From NCBI RefSeq assembly GCF_900107685.1, contig NZ_FNRQ01000003.1, forward strand, positions 248,001 through 312,000: a DNA stretch of 64,000 nt, given 5' to 3'. Below the pieces are notes generated by a model. That model was not told the DNA's origin, searched no databases, and saw only the letters and a program-made list of their open reading frames with translations. Numbering within the stretch: the first letter of the stretch is position 1; every line of letters starts with the position of its first letter. The DNA comes from Paraburkholderia sartisoli (GTDB taxonomy: Bacteria > Pseudomonadota > Gammaproteobacteria > Burkholderiales > Burkholderiaceae). Made by a program: the position numbers and the translations under genes. Shown in pieces: positions 17,708 through 26,871 of this stretch.

Positions 17708-18067
17708 ATGTACATAATATTTCTGCTGCTAAGCGGCACCTGTAGTGCAACGGCGAGCGTGCTGCTTCGGATCGCCGGCAAATCAACCGACGATTTCAGT
17801 CACCTTTCCGCACTCTTTAACCAGGCGATGCTGCTGCGCGTCGGCGCGCTGGGCGCCTACGGTCTGGGCTTCATTTTTTACGCCATCGCGTTGAAGAAAA
17901 TCGAACTGAGCATCGCGTATCCATTGATGGTCGGCGTGACCGTATTCGAGATCTTCATCTTCGCGCTGGTGAGCAACGAGGCATTGACGTTTAGAACGCT
18001 GACCGGCGCGGGCTTCCTGCTGGTGGGCGTGGCGCTCCTTTTTTCATCCATCACGCCGCAGGCCTGA
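17708..18067 (+). CDS. SMR/DMT-type small membrane protein
   Basis: A 119-residue protein with four predicted helices (YIIFLLLSGTCSATASVLLR, LLRVGALGAYGLGFIFYAIAL, IAYPLMVGVTVFEIFIFALV and GAGFLLVGVALLF). The SIAYPLMVG stretch resembles the EamA/ArnE-type small flippase subunits more than EmrE, and the helix 1 Glu of drug-exporting SMRs is missing. Together with the large membrane protein 116 bases downstream, it could act on a lipid-linked sugar. The ribosome binding site is weak. Confidence 0.75.
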   Translation: MYIIFLLLSGTCSATASVLLRIAGKSTDDFSHLSALFNQAMLLRVGALGAYGLGFIFYAIALKKIELSIAYPLMVGVTVFEIFIFALVSNEALTFRTLTGAGFLLVGVALLFSSITPQA

Positions 18068-18183
18068 GCGGCCGGCAAGGCACTCCCGTCGCCCGTCGTG
18101 AAGAGGATCGCGGCAAGCGATGCAGCAACGGGATGCAGCAACTTTTCGCACGCCGTGAACATGTCCGGCAAACGAGGGTAACA

Positions 18184-19791
18184 ATGAATCCCGCTTCCGC
18201 TTCGCTTGCCTCACTCGACCGTGACCAGGGTGCGGGCACATGGCCCGGCCAGCTTCTTTTCATCGGCACGGTGCTGCTGGCCGGCGCGCTGTTCTGGATC
18301 GCGCCGCGTCCGCCGATGGGCGACCTGCCGCAGCACGCCGCCCAGGTCGCGCTGCTGCATGATCTCGTCAACGGTACGTCGCCGTGGGCCGATCTGGTGC
18401 GGGCCAACTACTTCACGCCCTATCTGCTCGGCTACGGTCTCGCGTTCGTGCTGTCGTTCGTGATGCCGGTCGTGAGCGCGATGAAGCTCTTCCTGATGCT
18501 CGCGTTCTACGCGTACGTCGCAGCGGGCGTGGCGCTTCGCAAGGAATACAAGGCCGACGCGCGGCTCGACTGGCTGTACGTGCCCGGCTTTTTCGGCTTC
18601 GCGTATCAATACGGCTTCTACACGTATCTGCTCGCCGTGCCCGTCGGGCTCTACTTCCTGCTCCTCGCGCGACGCTTCGCGCGTGCGCCCGGCATCGCGG
18701 GTGGCATGGCGTTGACCGTGGCCGGCGTGGTGCTGTTTTTCTCGCACGGGCTGGTCTTCCTGTTCGCGTGTGCCGTCGGCGCCGCGTTCATTCCGTGCTT
18801 CACGCGACAACCCGCGCGCATCGTCCGCGCGCTCGTTCCGTACGTGCTGCTCGGCGCGCTGACGCTCGGCTACATGCTCTATGTGCGATCCAACGCGCTC
18901 GTCATACAGGGTGCGGCGACGCAGGCATCGTCGGGCATGGCGTGGGACTGGACCGGTCCGTTCGGCTGGCATCGCGTCTACAACTTCGCGCTCTATACGC
19001 TCGCCACCGAGATGAAGGACGCGTACTTCCTGCTCGGCGCGGTGTTCATGCTGGCCGCGCCATGGCTGCTGCGCGCGAAGCTCAACGATCGCGATCCGAC
19101 CGCCTGGCTGCCGATGCTCGCGATCGTGTTCATCTGGTTTTGCGCACCGTCCGACGCGCTCGGCATCGCCCTGCTGTATCAGCGCTTCCCGATCTTCCTG
19201 CTGCCGCTCTACGCAGTGATGTTTCAGGCCGACCCGGCCATCGCGAATCGTACGGCGTCGCCGGCACCCACCCGGTACACGCGGCGCACATGGCTCACAT
19301 GGCTCACGCAACTCACAATCGTGCTGTTCTGCTGGTCGTATCTGGGCGTGCTGGCCGTGCGCAACCATCGCTTCGCCGTCGAGAACGCGCCGTTCGAAAC
19401 GCTGCTTTCGGCGACCGTTCCGGGCCAGCGCGCGCTCAGCCTGATCTACGCGCCCGAAAGCCCGATCGTCCATAACCTCTGGACGTACCACACGTATCCG
19501 CTGTGGTATCAGGCCGAGCGGCACGGCTTCGTCGATTTCAACTTCGCGTTCTTCCTGCCGCAAATCGTGCGCTTCCGGCCGGACCGCGTGCCCGTGGTGC
19601 GACCGGGGCCGCAGGAATCGTCGGCGGAGAGCTTCGACTGGCACGCGGTGGACGGCCGCGCGTACCGCTACTTCTTCGTGCGCCATACCGCGCCCCTGCC
19701 CGCGATGCTATTCAAAAACGACGAATGCGAGGTGGTCCTCGTGAAGGAAGTGCCCGACTGGTCGCTGTTCGAACGACGCGCGTGCCACTAG
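18184..19791 (+). CDS. Large multi-spanning membrane protein, GT-C-like
   Basis: A 535-residue protein with about ten hydrophobic helices and GAGGG six bases before ATG 18184. After the first helix comes APRPPMGDLPQHAAQV, an acidic/histidine loop in the position where GT-C glycosyltransferases carry catalytic Asp. A soluble, Trp/Tyr-rich C-terminal domain of about 120 residues follows the last helix (LIYAPESPIVHNLWTYHTYP). A GT-C transferase using a lipid-phosphate sugar is my best guess; it is not a family I can name. It sits next to an SMR-like gene that could supply a flipped substrate. Confidence 0.7.
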   Translation: MNPASASLASLDRDQGAGTWPGQLLFIGTVLLAGALFWIAPRPPMGDLPQHAAQVALLHDLVNGTSPWADLVRANYFTPYLLGYGLAFVLSFVMPVVSAMKLFLMLAFYAYVAAGVALRKEYKADARLDWLYVPGFFGFAYQYGFYTYLLAVPVGLYFLLLARRFARAPGIAGGMALTVAGVVLFFSHGLVFLFACAVGAAFIPCFTRQPARIVRALVPYVLLGALTLGYMLYVRSNALVIQGAATQASSGMAWDWTGPFGWHRVYNFALYTLATEMKDAYFLLGAVFMLAAPWLLRAKLNDRDPTAWLPMLAIVFIWFCAPSDALGIALLYQRFPIFLLPLYAVMFQADPAIANRTASPAPTRYTRRTWLTWLTQLTIVLFCWSYLGVLAVRNHRFAVENAPFETLLSATVPGQRALSLIYAPESPIVHNLWTYHTYPLWYQAERHGFVDFNFAFFLPQIVRFRPDRVPVVRPGPQESSAESFDWHAVDGRAYRYFFVRHTAPLPAMLFKNDECEVVLVKEVPDWSLFERRACH

Positions 19792-19966
19792 ACTCGCCGC
19801 CGCCTGCGCGCAGCGTTTCGCAGCGGCTCCCAGGAACCTTCCAGCCGCTTTCCACGCGTGTTCGCCGCCACCCGCCGCCCGGGCCACGCGCCGGACGACG
19901 CTCCCAGCCATCGTGAACGGCCGGCCCGGTGATAAACTCCCATCACCGCTCCTCCTCCCCTTGCCC

Positions 19967-20512
19967 ATGAAATTCTGCTCCGTCTGCGGCCACGCAGTCA
20001 GCCTCGGCATTCCGCCCGGCGACAACCGCGAGCGCTTCATCTGCGCCGATTGCGGCACCGTGCACTATCAGAATCCGCGCAACGTGGTCGGCACCGTTCC
20101 GGTCTGGGACGACAAGGTGCTGCTATGCCGCCGCGCGATCGAACCGCGCTACGGCTACTGGACGCTCCCCGCGGGCTTCATGGAAATGGGCGAAACCACG
20201 GCCGAAGCGGCGTCGCGCGAAACGCTGGAAGAAGCCGGCGCCCGCGTCGAGGTGCAGAACCTGTTCTCGCTGCTGAACGTGCCGCACGTGCATCAGGTCC
20301 ACCTGTTCTACATGGCGCGGCTGCTCGATCCCGACGTCGCCGCCGGCGAGGAAAGCCTCGAAGTGCGCCTCTTCGAAGAACACGAAATTCCGTGGGACGA
20401 CATCGCATTCCCGACCGTCGGCCAGACACTGCGGTTCTTCTTTGCCGATCGTGCGTCGGGCAATTACAGCCTGCACACCGGCGACATCTTCCGCTCGCTG
20501 CGCGACGGCTGA
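19967..20512 (+). CDS. Nudix hydrolase with N-terminal zinc ribbon
   Basis: A 181-residue protein. The zinc ribbon is CSVCGH ... CADCG at residues 4-30. The Nudix box reads [22 protein letters not shown], preserving GX5EX7REVXEEXGU with Thr-Leu in place of the aliphatic pair, and with all the metal-binding Glu residues. This architecture is shared with NudC-like and ADP-ribose-type pyrophosphatases, but the substrate cannot be told from sequence. ATG 19967 (MKFCSVCGH) is the only start that fits the ribbon. It ends 13 bases before aat. Confidence 0.9.
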   Translation: MKFCSVCGHAVSLGIPPGDNRERFICADCGTVHYQNPRNVVGTVPVWDDKVLLCRRAIEPRYGYWTLPAGFMEMGETTAEAASRETLEEAGARVEVQNLFSLLNVPHVHQVHLFYMARLLDPDVAAGEESLEVRLFEEHEIPWDDIAFPTVGQTLRFFFADRASGNYSLHTGDIFRSLRDG

Positions 20513-20525
20513 GCGGGCCGCGAGC

Positions 20526-21263
20526 ATGGTGCCCTGGCTCGGACCCGACGATCCGTTTCCACCCGTCGAGCGCGCCCTCGGAGCGGCGAGCGGCGCGCCG
20601 GGCCTCCTTGCCGCGAGCGCCGACCTGCTGCCCTCGCGGCTCATCGACGCCTACCGGCGCGGCATCTTCCCGTGGTATTCGGACGGCCAGCCGGTGCTCT
20701 GGTGGAGCCCCGACCCGCGCATGATCCTGCGAACGGGCGAGTTCAAGGTCTCGCCTTCGCTCAGGAAGACACTCAAGCGCGTGCTGCGCGACGACACGTG
20801 GGAAATCCGCGTCGATCACGATTTCGCGAGCGTGATGCGCGCGTGCGCGCTCACGCCCCGCCACGGCCAGCGCGGCACGTGGATCACCGCGGATGTCGTC
20901 GAAGCCTATACGTCGCTGCACCGCACGGGCGACGCGCACAGCATCGAAACCTGGCACGAAGGCCGGCGCGTCGGCGGGTTGTACGGTGTGTCGTTCGGGC
21001 GGATGTTCTTCGGCGAATCGATGTTCGCCGAAGTCACGGATGCGTCGAAAATCGCGCTCTCCGCGCTCGTCGCCCACCTGCGACGTCACGAAATAGAAAT
21101 GATAGACTGCCAGCAGAACACGTCGCATCTGGCGTCGCTGGGCGGTCGCGAGATAGCGCGCAAGGCGTTCGTCGCGCATGTGCGCGCCTCTGTCGATGCG
21201 CCTTCCATACCCTGGCGTTTCGACAAGACCGTACTGACCGACGTCGTCACGCGGGCGACGTAA
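20526..21263 (+). CDS. aat: Leucyl/phenylalanyl-tRNA--protein transferase
   Basis: A 245-residue cytoplasmic enzyme that transfers Leu or Phe from tRNA to proteins with N-terminal Arg or Lys, marking them for ClpS/ClpAP. Signatures are [71 protein letters not shown] and the catalytic-region [20 protein letters not shown]. The length agrees with the family. It is followed by bpt, giving the two-enzyme N-degron operon found in many proteobacteria. Confidence 0.97.
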   Translation: MVPWLGPDDPFPPVERALGAASGAPGLLAASADLLPSRLIDAYRRGIFPWYSDGQPVLWWSPDPRMILRTGEFKVSPSLRKTLKRVLRDDTWEIRVDHDFASVMRACALTPRHGQRGTWITADVVEAYTSLHRTGDAHSIETWHEGRRVGGLYGVSFGRMFFGESMFAEVTDASKIALSALVAHLRRHEIEMIDCQQNTSHLASLGGREIARKAFVAHVRASVDAPSIPWRFDKTVLTDVVTRAT

Positions 21264-21391
21264 CAGGCACACTGAAGAGCAAACCGAAGGCAAACGGCGG
21301 AGCACGGCCGGCGTGAAAACAGTCACGCGGATCGCGCCGCTCATGAACCGTCGGGTTTGCTGGACCCGAAAACGCTTCGAGAGCCGCCAAC

Positions 21392-22252
21392 GTGACTCAC
21401 CCGAATGAGCTGCCGCTGTCACCGCTTTCGGCGCTGCAATTCTACGCAACGGCGCCTTACCCTTGCAGCTACCTGGAAGGGCGTATCGCACGCTCGCAGG
21501 TCGCCACGCCCAGCCATCTGATCAACTCCGACGTCTACACCGAACTCGTCAAGGCGGGCTTCCGGCGCTCGGGCGTCTTCACGTATCGCCCCTACTGCGA
21601 CGGCTGCCGCGCCTGCGTGCCGGTGCGCGTGCCGGTCGGGCGTTTCCACCCGAACCGCACGCAACGCCGCGTGTGGAAGAAGCACGGCGAGCTGATCGCG
21701 TCCGTCGCGCCGCTGCACTACGACGAGGAGCACTACGCGCTCTACATGCGGTACCAGTCGGCGCGGCACGCGGGCGGCGGCATGGATCGCGACAGCCGCG
21801 ACCAGTACGAACAGTTCCTGCTGCAAAGCCGGATCAACTCGCGCCTCGTCGAATTCCGCGAGCCGCCGCACGGCGGCCACCCCGATCTGCCCGGCGTCCT
21901 GCGCATGGTCAGCATGATCGACATCCTCGGTGATGGCCTGTCGTCGGTGTACACGTTCTTCGATCCGGACCACCCGCACGCGAGCTTCGGCACGTACAAC
22001 ATCCTCTGGCAGATCGAGCAGGCACGCAGCCTGAATCTGCCCTACGTCTACCTCGGCTACTGGATTCGCGAGAGCCAGAAAATGGCGTACAAGGCGAATT
22101 TCCATCCGCTCGAAGGATTGCACGAAGGCCTGTGGAAAGTGTTCGACACCGCGAACATCGATCTTTCTCCGTTCGGCGCGACCTTACCGGGCAATCCCGC
22201 TGACAAGCCCGATGAAAAACCCAACGGCAGGCGCGGCGGCGGCATCGGCTAA
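21392..22252 (+). CDS. bpt: Aspartate/glutamate leucyltransferase (arginyltransferase family)
   Basis: A 286-residue ATE1-family protein. In bacteria such as Vibrio the homologue (Bpt) attaches Leu to N-terminal Asp or Glu. Conserved Cys-rich N-terminal motifs are [15 protein letters not shown] and [13 protein letters not shown], and the C-terminal transferase core has [28 protein letters not shown] and [24 protein letters not shown]. The start is GTG 21392. It sits downstream of aat and upstream of pyrD. Confidence 0.95.
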   Translation: MTHPNELPLSPLSALQFYATAPYPCSYLEGRIARSQVATPSHLINSDVYTELVKAGFRRSGVFTYRPYCDGCRACVPVRVPVGRFHPNRTQRRVWKKHGELIASVAPLHYDEEHYALYMRYQSARHAGGGMDRDSRDQYEQFLLQSRINSRLVEFREPPHGGHPDLPGVLRMVSMIDILGDGLSSVYTFFDPDHPHASFGTYNILWQIEQARSLNLPYVYLGYWIRESQKMAYKANFHPLEGLHEGLWKVFDTANIDLSPFGATLPGNPADKPDEKPNGRRGGGIG

Positions 22253-22291
22253 AATAGCGGGTTCTCATTTCCGGCCGCCCGGCTTCGTCCT

Positions 22292-23338
22292 GTGTTCCGC
22301 TCCCCCTTGTTCAGCTCCCTGTATCCGCTCGTGCGCGCCCGGCTCTTTCGCATGGACGCGGAAGACGCTCACCATCTGACGCTGCGCATGCTCGGCGCCG
22401 CCGGCCGCAGCGGCCTCGCCGGCGCGCTCGCGCCGCGCGTGCCCGACTCGCCCCGTACCGTCATGGGCCTGACGTTCCGCAATCCGGTTGGCCTCGCCGC
22501 CGGGCTCGACAAGGACGGCGCGTGCATCGACGGCCTCGCCGCGCTCGGCTTCGGCTTCATCGAGGTGGGCACGGTCACGCCGCGCGCGCAGCCGGGCAAC
22601 CCGCGCCCGCGCATGTTCCGGCTGCCGGAAGCGAATGCGGTCATCAACCGCATGGGCTTTAACAACGCGGGCGTCGACCAGTTCGTGAAGAACGTGCAGG
22701 CCGCGCGCTATCGCGGCATCCTCGGCCTGAACATCGGCAAGAACGCCGACACGCCGATCGAGCGTGCCGCCGAGGATTACCTGTACTGTCTCGAGCGCGT
22801 GTATCCGTTCGCGAGCTACGTGACGGTCAACATCTCGTCGCCGAATACGAAGAACCTGCGCCAGTTGCAGGGCGCGGACGAACTCGATGCGCTCCTTGCC
22901 GCGCTGAAGGACAAGCAGCAGCGTCTCGCCGACCTGCACGGCAAGCTGGTGCCGCTCGCGCTGAAAATCGCACCGGACCTCGACGACGAGCAGATCAAGT
23001 CGATCGCCGGTACGCTGCTGCGCCATCGCTTCGAAGGCGTGATCGCCACGAACACGACGCTCTCGCGCGAAGCCGTCAAGGGTCTGCCGCATGCGGACGA
23101 AGCCGGCGGGCTGTCGGGCCGTCCGGTGTTCGACGCGTCGAACGAAGTGATCCGCAAGCTGCGCGCGGAAGTCGGCGACACGGTGCCGATCATCGGCGTC
23201 GGCGGTATTTTTTCGGGTGCCGATGCCCGCGCCAAACTGGCGGCCGGCGCTTCGTTGGTGCAGCTTTACACGGGGTTCATCTATCGCGGCCCGGCGCTCG
23301 TCGCCGAGTGCGCGCAGGCGCTCGCAAACAACGCGTAA
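22292..23338 (+). CDS. pyrD: Dihydroorotate dehydrogenase (quinone), class 2
   Basis: A 348-residue FMN enzyme of pyrimidine synthesis attached to the inner membrane through its N-terminal helices ([24 protein letters not shown]). FMN and substrate motifs are [39 protein letters not shown], the catalytic-Ser segment [12 protein letters not shown], and the phosphate site [12 protein letters not shown]. The start is GTG 22292. A TAAAAT element overlapping the bpt stop (22250-22255) may act as its own -10. Confidence 0.97.
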   Translation: MFRSPLFSSLYPLVRARLFRMDAEDAHHLTLRMLGAAGRSGLAGALAPRVPDSPRTVMGLTFRNPVGLAAGLDKDGACIDGLAALGFGFIEVGTVTPRAQPGNPRPRMFRLPEANAVINRMGFNNAGVDQFVKNVQAARYRGILGLNIGKNADTPIERAAEDYLYCLERVYPFASYVTVNISSPNTKNLRQLQGADELDALLAALKDKQQRLADLHGKLVPLALKIAPDLDDEQIKSIAGTLLRHRFEGVIATNTTLSREAVKGLPHADEAGGLSGRPVFDASNEVIRKLRAEVGDTVPIIGVGGIFSGADARAKLAAGASLVQLYTGFIYRGPALVAECAQALANNA

Positions 23339-23375
23339 GCCCGCCAGCCGGCGCGCCGCGGCCTGACTAACCTGA

Positions 23376-24062
23376 CTAACCGCCGCGTGCCGGCCCGTCG
23401 AGCGCCGCGCCGAAACGGTCGAAGCGCGGCTCGTAGAAGTGATGCGGGTCGAGCGAATACACGACGCGCCGCGTGCGGCCCATCAGCTCGTTGCGCGGGA
23501 AAAAACCGAAGTAGCGCGAGTCGGCGCTGTCGTCGCGATTGTCGCCGAGCATCAGGTAGGCGTTCGGCGGCACCGTCACCGGGCCGAACGAACGGCGCGG
23601 GCTGGGCGCGACTTCCGAGAGCCGCACCGCGTGCGACACGCCGCCAAACCGCTCGCGCAGATAGTCACCCGGCGACAGCGCGTCGCCCGGCAGCGGCGCC
23701 TGCCGCATCGGCTGATAATCCGCGCGCACGCCGTTCACGTACAGCACGTTGTCGCGCATCGCGATGCGGTCGCCCGGCAGGCCGATCAGCCGCTTCACAA
23801 TCAGCTCGTGCGCCGCCGACGAATCGATCGTCACGATATCGCCGCGCCGCGGATCGTGCAGATGCGCAATCGCGATATGCGTGAACGGAATGCGCAGGTC
23901 GTACGCCATCTTGTCGACGAGAATGCGATCGCCCTCGCGGATCGTCGGCAGCATCGAGCCGCTCGGCACGACGTTCCAGTCGGCCACCGCGCTGCGAAAC
24001 AGCACCATCAGCGCGAGAAAGGTGATCAGGCTTTTATTGCTGCGCCAGAATCTCATCAACAT
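23376..24062 (-). CDS. lepB: Signal peptidase I
   Basis: A membrane serine protease of 228 residues that removes signal peptides. One N-terminal anchor (SLITFLALMVLFRSAVADW) precedes the catalytic Ser36 in VPSGSMLPT; the general base is Lys90 in LIVKRLIGLPGD; box E reads MLGDNRDDSADSRYFG. It is shorter than E. coli LepB, which has two anchors. It lacks lepA and rnc neighbours, so it may be an additional signal peptidase rather than the main housekeeping copy. Confidence 0.92.
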   Translation of the reverse strand: MLMRFWRSNKSLITFLALMVLFRSAVADWNVVPSGSMLPTIREGDRILVDKMAYDLRIPFTHIAIAHLHDPRRGDIVTIDSSAAHELIVKRLIGLPGDRIAMRDNVLYVNGVRADYQPMRQAPLPGDALSPGDYLRERFGGVSHAVRLSEVAPSPRRSFGPVTVPPNAYLMLGDNRDDSADSRYFGFFPRNELMGRTRRVVYSLDPHHFYEPRFDRFGAALDGPARGG

Positions 24063-24153
24063 ACGTGTCACGACCTGCTCCTGCGGCAAGGAATCCGAAA
24101 GCTCGATCGACGCGCGGCAGGCTCGCTGCAACGCGTCGACCGGGCAGATCGTA

Positions 24154-25134
24154 TCACTCGTCGGCGGCGAAGCGCAGACCGAGCGTCGCGCGCGCGGTGT
24201 CGGCCATCATGATCATCTGCCGCGATTTCGCGTGCGTCATGACCGGACTCTCCGTATGCCCCGCGCGGATCAGCTCGCAGAAGTGCGCGGTCTCGTAGTT
24301 CAGGCCGCCGCCTTCGAACGGCGCGTCGAGTTCGACGACGCGGCCGTCCGTGTAACGGATCGTCGCGCGCGTCGGGTTCCACCAGTTTTCGTGGATCGTG
24401 ACGTGGCCGCCCTTCGCGGCGAGCAGCGCGTCGCCCTTGCCGGCGAGGTCAAGGCCGCAGAAGAGTTGCGCGATACCGCGCTCGTGGCGGCTGTTGAGGC
24501 TCGCGAACACGTCTACACCCGTTGCGCCGAGCCGGCCGATGGTCTGCACGTCGAGCGGCGCGCCGAGCCAGTCGACGGCGAGAAACATCTCGTAGATGCC
24601 GATGTCGAGCAGCGCGCCGCCCGCATGATCGGGCGACAGCGAAGGATGGTCATCGGGCACGCCCGGCACCGAGCAGCCCGCGCGCACGAGCCCGATCGCG
24701 CCGACCGGATCCGCTTCGAGATGCGCGCGCAACTGGCGATAGAGCGGATAGAACGGCGGCTTCATCGCCTCCATGAAGAGCCGCTGCGCGGCGCGCGCCG
24801 CTTCGACCACGCGATCGAGTTGCGCCGCGTTGACGGTGGCGGGCTTTTCGCACAGCACGTGACGCCCGGCCGCGAGCGCGGCGATCGCGTAATCCGCGTG
24901 GCTGTCCTGATGGGTGGCGATATAGACGGCGTCGATGTCGCTCGCGAGGAGCGCGTCGAGGCTGTCGCACGCGGCGCCGCCGAATTCCGCGGCGAACGCC
25001 GCTGCCGGTTCGGCGCGGCGCGACCACACGGCGGCGATCCGCGTGGCGGGTACGTGCGCGAGGCCTTGTGCAAAGCGGCGCGCGATGCGCCCTGTTCCGA
25101 CGATGCCCCAGCGGATCACGGTTTCTTCTTTCAT
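24154..25134 (-). CDS. Gfo/Idh/MocA family oxidoreductase
   Basis: A 326-residue NAD(P)-dependent sugar or polyol dehydrogenase. The Rossmann motif is WGIVGTGRIARRF at the N-terminus, followed by the family's AVYIATHQDSHADYA and EKPATVNAAQ (the catalytic-Lys EKP motif). The alpha/beta C-terminal domain holds GGALLDIGIYEMFLAVDWLG. ATG 25134 is chosen since the longer frame only adds a basic, Cys/Trp-containing head. The GntR regulator gene just upstream in the same direction likely controls it. Substrate unknown. Confidence 0.88.
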   Translation of the reverse strand: MKEETVIRWGIVGTGRIARRFAQGLAHVPATRIAAVWSRRAEPAAAFAAEFGGAACDSLDALLASDIDAVYIATHQDSHADYAIAALAAGRHVLCEKPATVNAAQLDRVVEAARAAQRLFMEAMKPPFYPLYRQLRAHLEADPVGAIGLVRAGCSVPGVPDDHPSLSPDHAGGALLDIGIYEMFLAVDWLGAPLDVQTIGRLGATGVDVFASLNSRHERGIAQLFCGLDLAGKGDALLAAKGGHVTIHENWWNPTRATIRYTDGRVVELDAPFEGGGLNYETAHFCELIRAGHTESPVMTHAKSRQMIMMADTARATLGLRFAADE

Positions 25135-25245
25135 CGATGGCCTGTTCCAGTGCGGTTGCTGACAGGTGACATTGTCGCGCATGTGAGCCTCGGGCCGACC
25201 AAAGCGCCATCGCCTGCCCTTCACTGGAATCGCATCGATACGGCG

Positions 25246-25965
25246 TTAGCCGGACACCGGCCGTTCTGCCTCGAACATGCTGCAGATCTCGTCGGCGGTG
25301 AAGTCGATCAGCGCACGCGAGGCGGCTTCCGCATCCTTCGGGTCGTGACGCTCGATGGCGCTCACCACGCGGGCATGCGTGTCGAGCGTGGCCTGCCAGA
25401 CACCGTCCTTCTGGTCGACCACCTCGCGCGCCGCCGAAAGCGCGCCGCGAATGATCGCCGCCATCTGCTGGAAGAACTGGTTGCCGCTCGCGACCAGAAT
25501 GCGCGTGTGCAGCAGCTCGTCCGCCGCCGCATATCCTGGGTCGCCCGGGCGCAGTGCGCGAAACGCGGTGTACGCGTCGCGAATGCCGGCGATCTCGGCG
25601 GGCGTCGCGCGCGCCGCCGCCTGCGCCGAGGCGCGCGGCTCGATCAGCATGCGAAACTCGATCACGTCGCGCAGGAAGGTCTGATCCGGTTTCGCCCGAA
25701 AGCGCCAGTTCACGACTTCCTCGTCGATCATGCGCCAGTCGCGCATCGGTCGGATACGCGTGCCGATCTTCGGCCGCACGTCGAGCATGTGGCGCGCGAG
25801 CAGCATCGAAAGCGCCTCGCGCATCACCGTGCGGCTGACGTCGAAGTCCTTCGACAGCACATCCTGCGGCGGCAGCACCGCCCCATATTTTTCCTCGACG
25901 ATGCCCGTGACGAGCCCATCCATGACCTTGCTCACCAGCGAGCGGTCCTTGTTCGGCTGTTCCAT
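25246..25965 (-). CDS. GntR family regulator, FadR/FCD subgroup
   Basis: A 239-residue one-component regulator. The winged helix is at residues 10-75 (GAVLPPQDVLSKDFDVSRTVMREALSMLLARHML), and the FCD effector domain contains the metal-binding pattern EFRMLIEPRASAQAA, DELLHTRILVASGN and DTHARVVSAIERHD. GGGAGA precedes ATG 25965. Members commonly sense sugar acids or hexuronates. Its downstream neighbour is a Gfo/Idh/MocA dehydrogenase. Confidence 0.92.
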   Translation of the reverse strand: MEQPNKDRSLVSKVMDGLVTGIVEEKYGAVLPPQDVLSKDFDVSRTVMREALSMLLARHMLDVRPKIGTRIRPMRDWRMIDEEVVNWRFRAKPDQTFLRDVIEFRMLIEPRASAQAAARATPAEIAGIRDAYTAFRALRPGDPGYAAADELLHTRILVASGNQFFQQMAAIIRGALSAAREVVDQKDGVWQATLDTHARVVSAIERHDPKDAEAASRALIDFTADEICSMFEAERPVSG

Positions 25966-26322
25966 GACACTCTCCCCGATACGGCGTCCGTCGCCTGTGT
26001 TACCCGTTGACCCTGCGCCCGCGTATCTTTGCCGATTGCTTTTCTGTACGTTGCGTCGTTCATCAGCGTTGCGCCAGTTGGGATACGTCCTGACAGGGTT
26101 ATCCCTCTGACAAATTGTTTCGTCTGCGTAACGCACATCGGCCAAAGGCGCGTGCCGCGCGGCCCGCAAGCGGATGTTCCATGAAAAAATTGCACTGCCT
26201 TGCATGAGATGCGAGCCCGCCGCCGGCGCACGCGCACAGCCGTTCACACCACGCCGCCACGCGGCGACACGCCAGCGGAATCCGGCGAGGCCGCGCCGGG
26301 CGCGCCAGGCCCGCGCCGCCGC
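25966..26322. other. Gene-free stretch between flavin reductase and gntR
   Basis: No supported gene. Around 26088-26113 two CTGACA copies flank GGGTTATCCCT, which may be part of a regulator site, but they are direct rather than inverted repeats. The region should hold the gntR promoter. It also forms the left boundary of the exopolysaccharide locus. Confidence 0.5.
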
Positions 26323-26871
26323 TCAATGATCGCGCGCGACCGAAGCGTAGCGGCCGCCGAAGAAAACGAGCGGCGCATGCTCGTCGAGCGAAAACGCGAG
26401 CACCTCGCCGACAAACAGCGTGTGGTCGCCGCATGGATGCCGGTCGACGACGCGCGCGCCGAAGCGCGCAACCGCGCGGTCGAGCAGCACCACGCCATCG
26501 AGTCCGTCGACTTCCGTGAAGCGCGGCGCGAGCCACGTCTGTGGCTCGCCGGCGAAGTGGCGGCTGTGCGGTTCCTGTTCGTCGGACAGCACGCTGACGC
26601 CGAACAGGTCGCTCTGCATCAGACGCTCGTGCATGCGCGCGCGCTGTCCAACCGACACGACGATGAGCGGCGGCTTCAGCGACCCCGACATGAACGCGTT
26701 GGCGGTCATCGCGTGCAACTGGTCGCCGCGGCCCGTCGAGATCACGACGACACCGGTCGCGAAGCGGCCCAGCGCGCGACGAAAATCGCGCTCGTCGAAT
26801 TGCGCGGCGTTTTCGTTCGCCGCGCGGTCGGGACACGCAGTGTCACTGACCGGAAGTGCCCGTGCATTCAT
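26323..26871 (-). CDS. Flavin reductase family protein (HpaC-like)
   Basis: A 182-residue flavin reductase-like split-barrel protein: FRRALGRFATGVVVISTGRGDQLHAMTANAFMSGSLKPPLIVVSV is the FMN-binding front half, and ARFGARVVDRHPCGDHTLFVGEVLAF contains the conserved GDHxLFVG. It would reduce free FMN or FAD with NAD(P)H for a partner monooxygenase. ATG 26871 lies inside the last codons of manC (29-nt overlap), so it is read as the last gene of the leftward exopolysaccharide arm. No partner monooxygenase is seen in that arm. It is not an SsuE homologue, which has a flavodoxin-like fold. Confidence 0.85.
   Translation of the reverse strand: MNARALPVSDTACPDRAANENAAQFDERDFRRALGRFATGVVVISTGRGDQLHAMTANAFMSGSLKPPLIVVSVGQRARMHERLMQSDLFGVSVLSDEQEPHSRHFAGEPQTWLAPRFTEVDGLDGVVLLDRAVARFGARVVDRHPCGDHTLFVGEVLAFSLDEHAPLVFFGGRYASVARDH

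Noticed and set aside
23749..26010. 753-codon rightward open frame across lepB, the oxidoreductase and gntR
   Set aside because: Lies opposite three clear genes; composition is Arg/Ala/His biased, with no domain.
26323..26871. Idea that this flavin reductase is the missing SsuE
   Set aside because: SsuE belongs to the flavodoxin-like NADPH-FMN reductases. This protein is of the HpaC-type split-barrel family and is 16 kb away in another operon.
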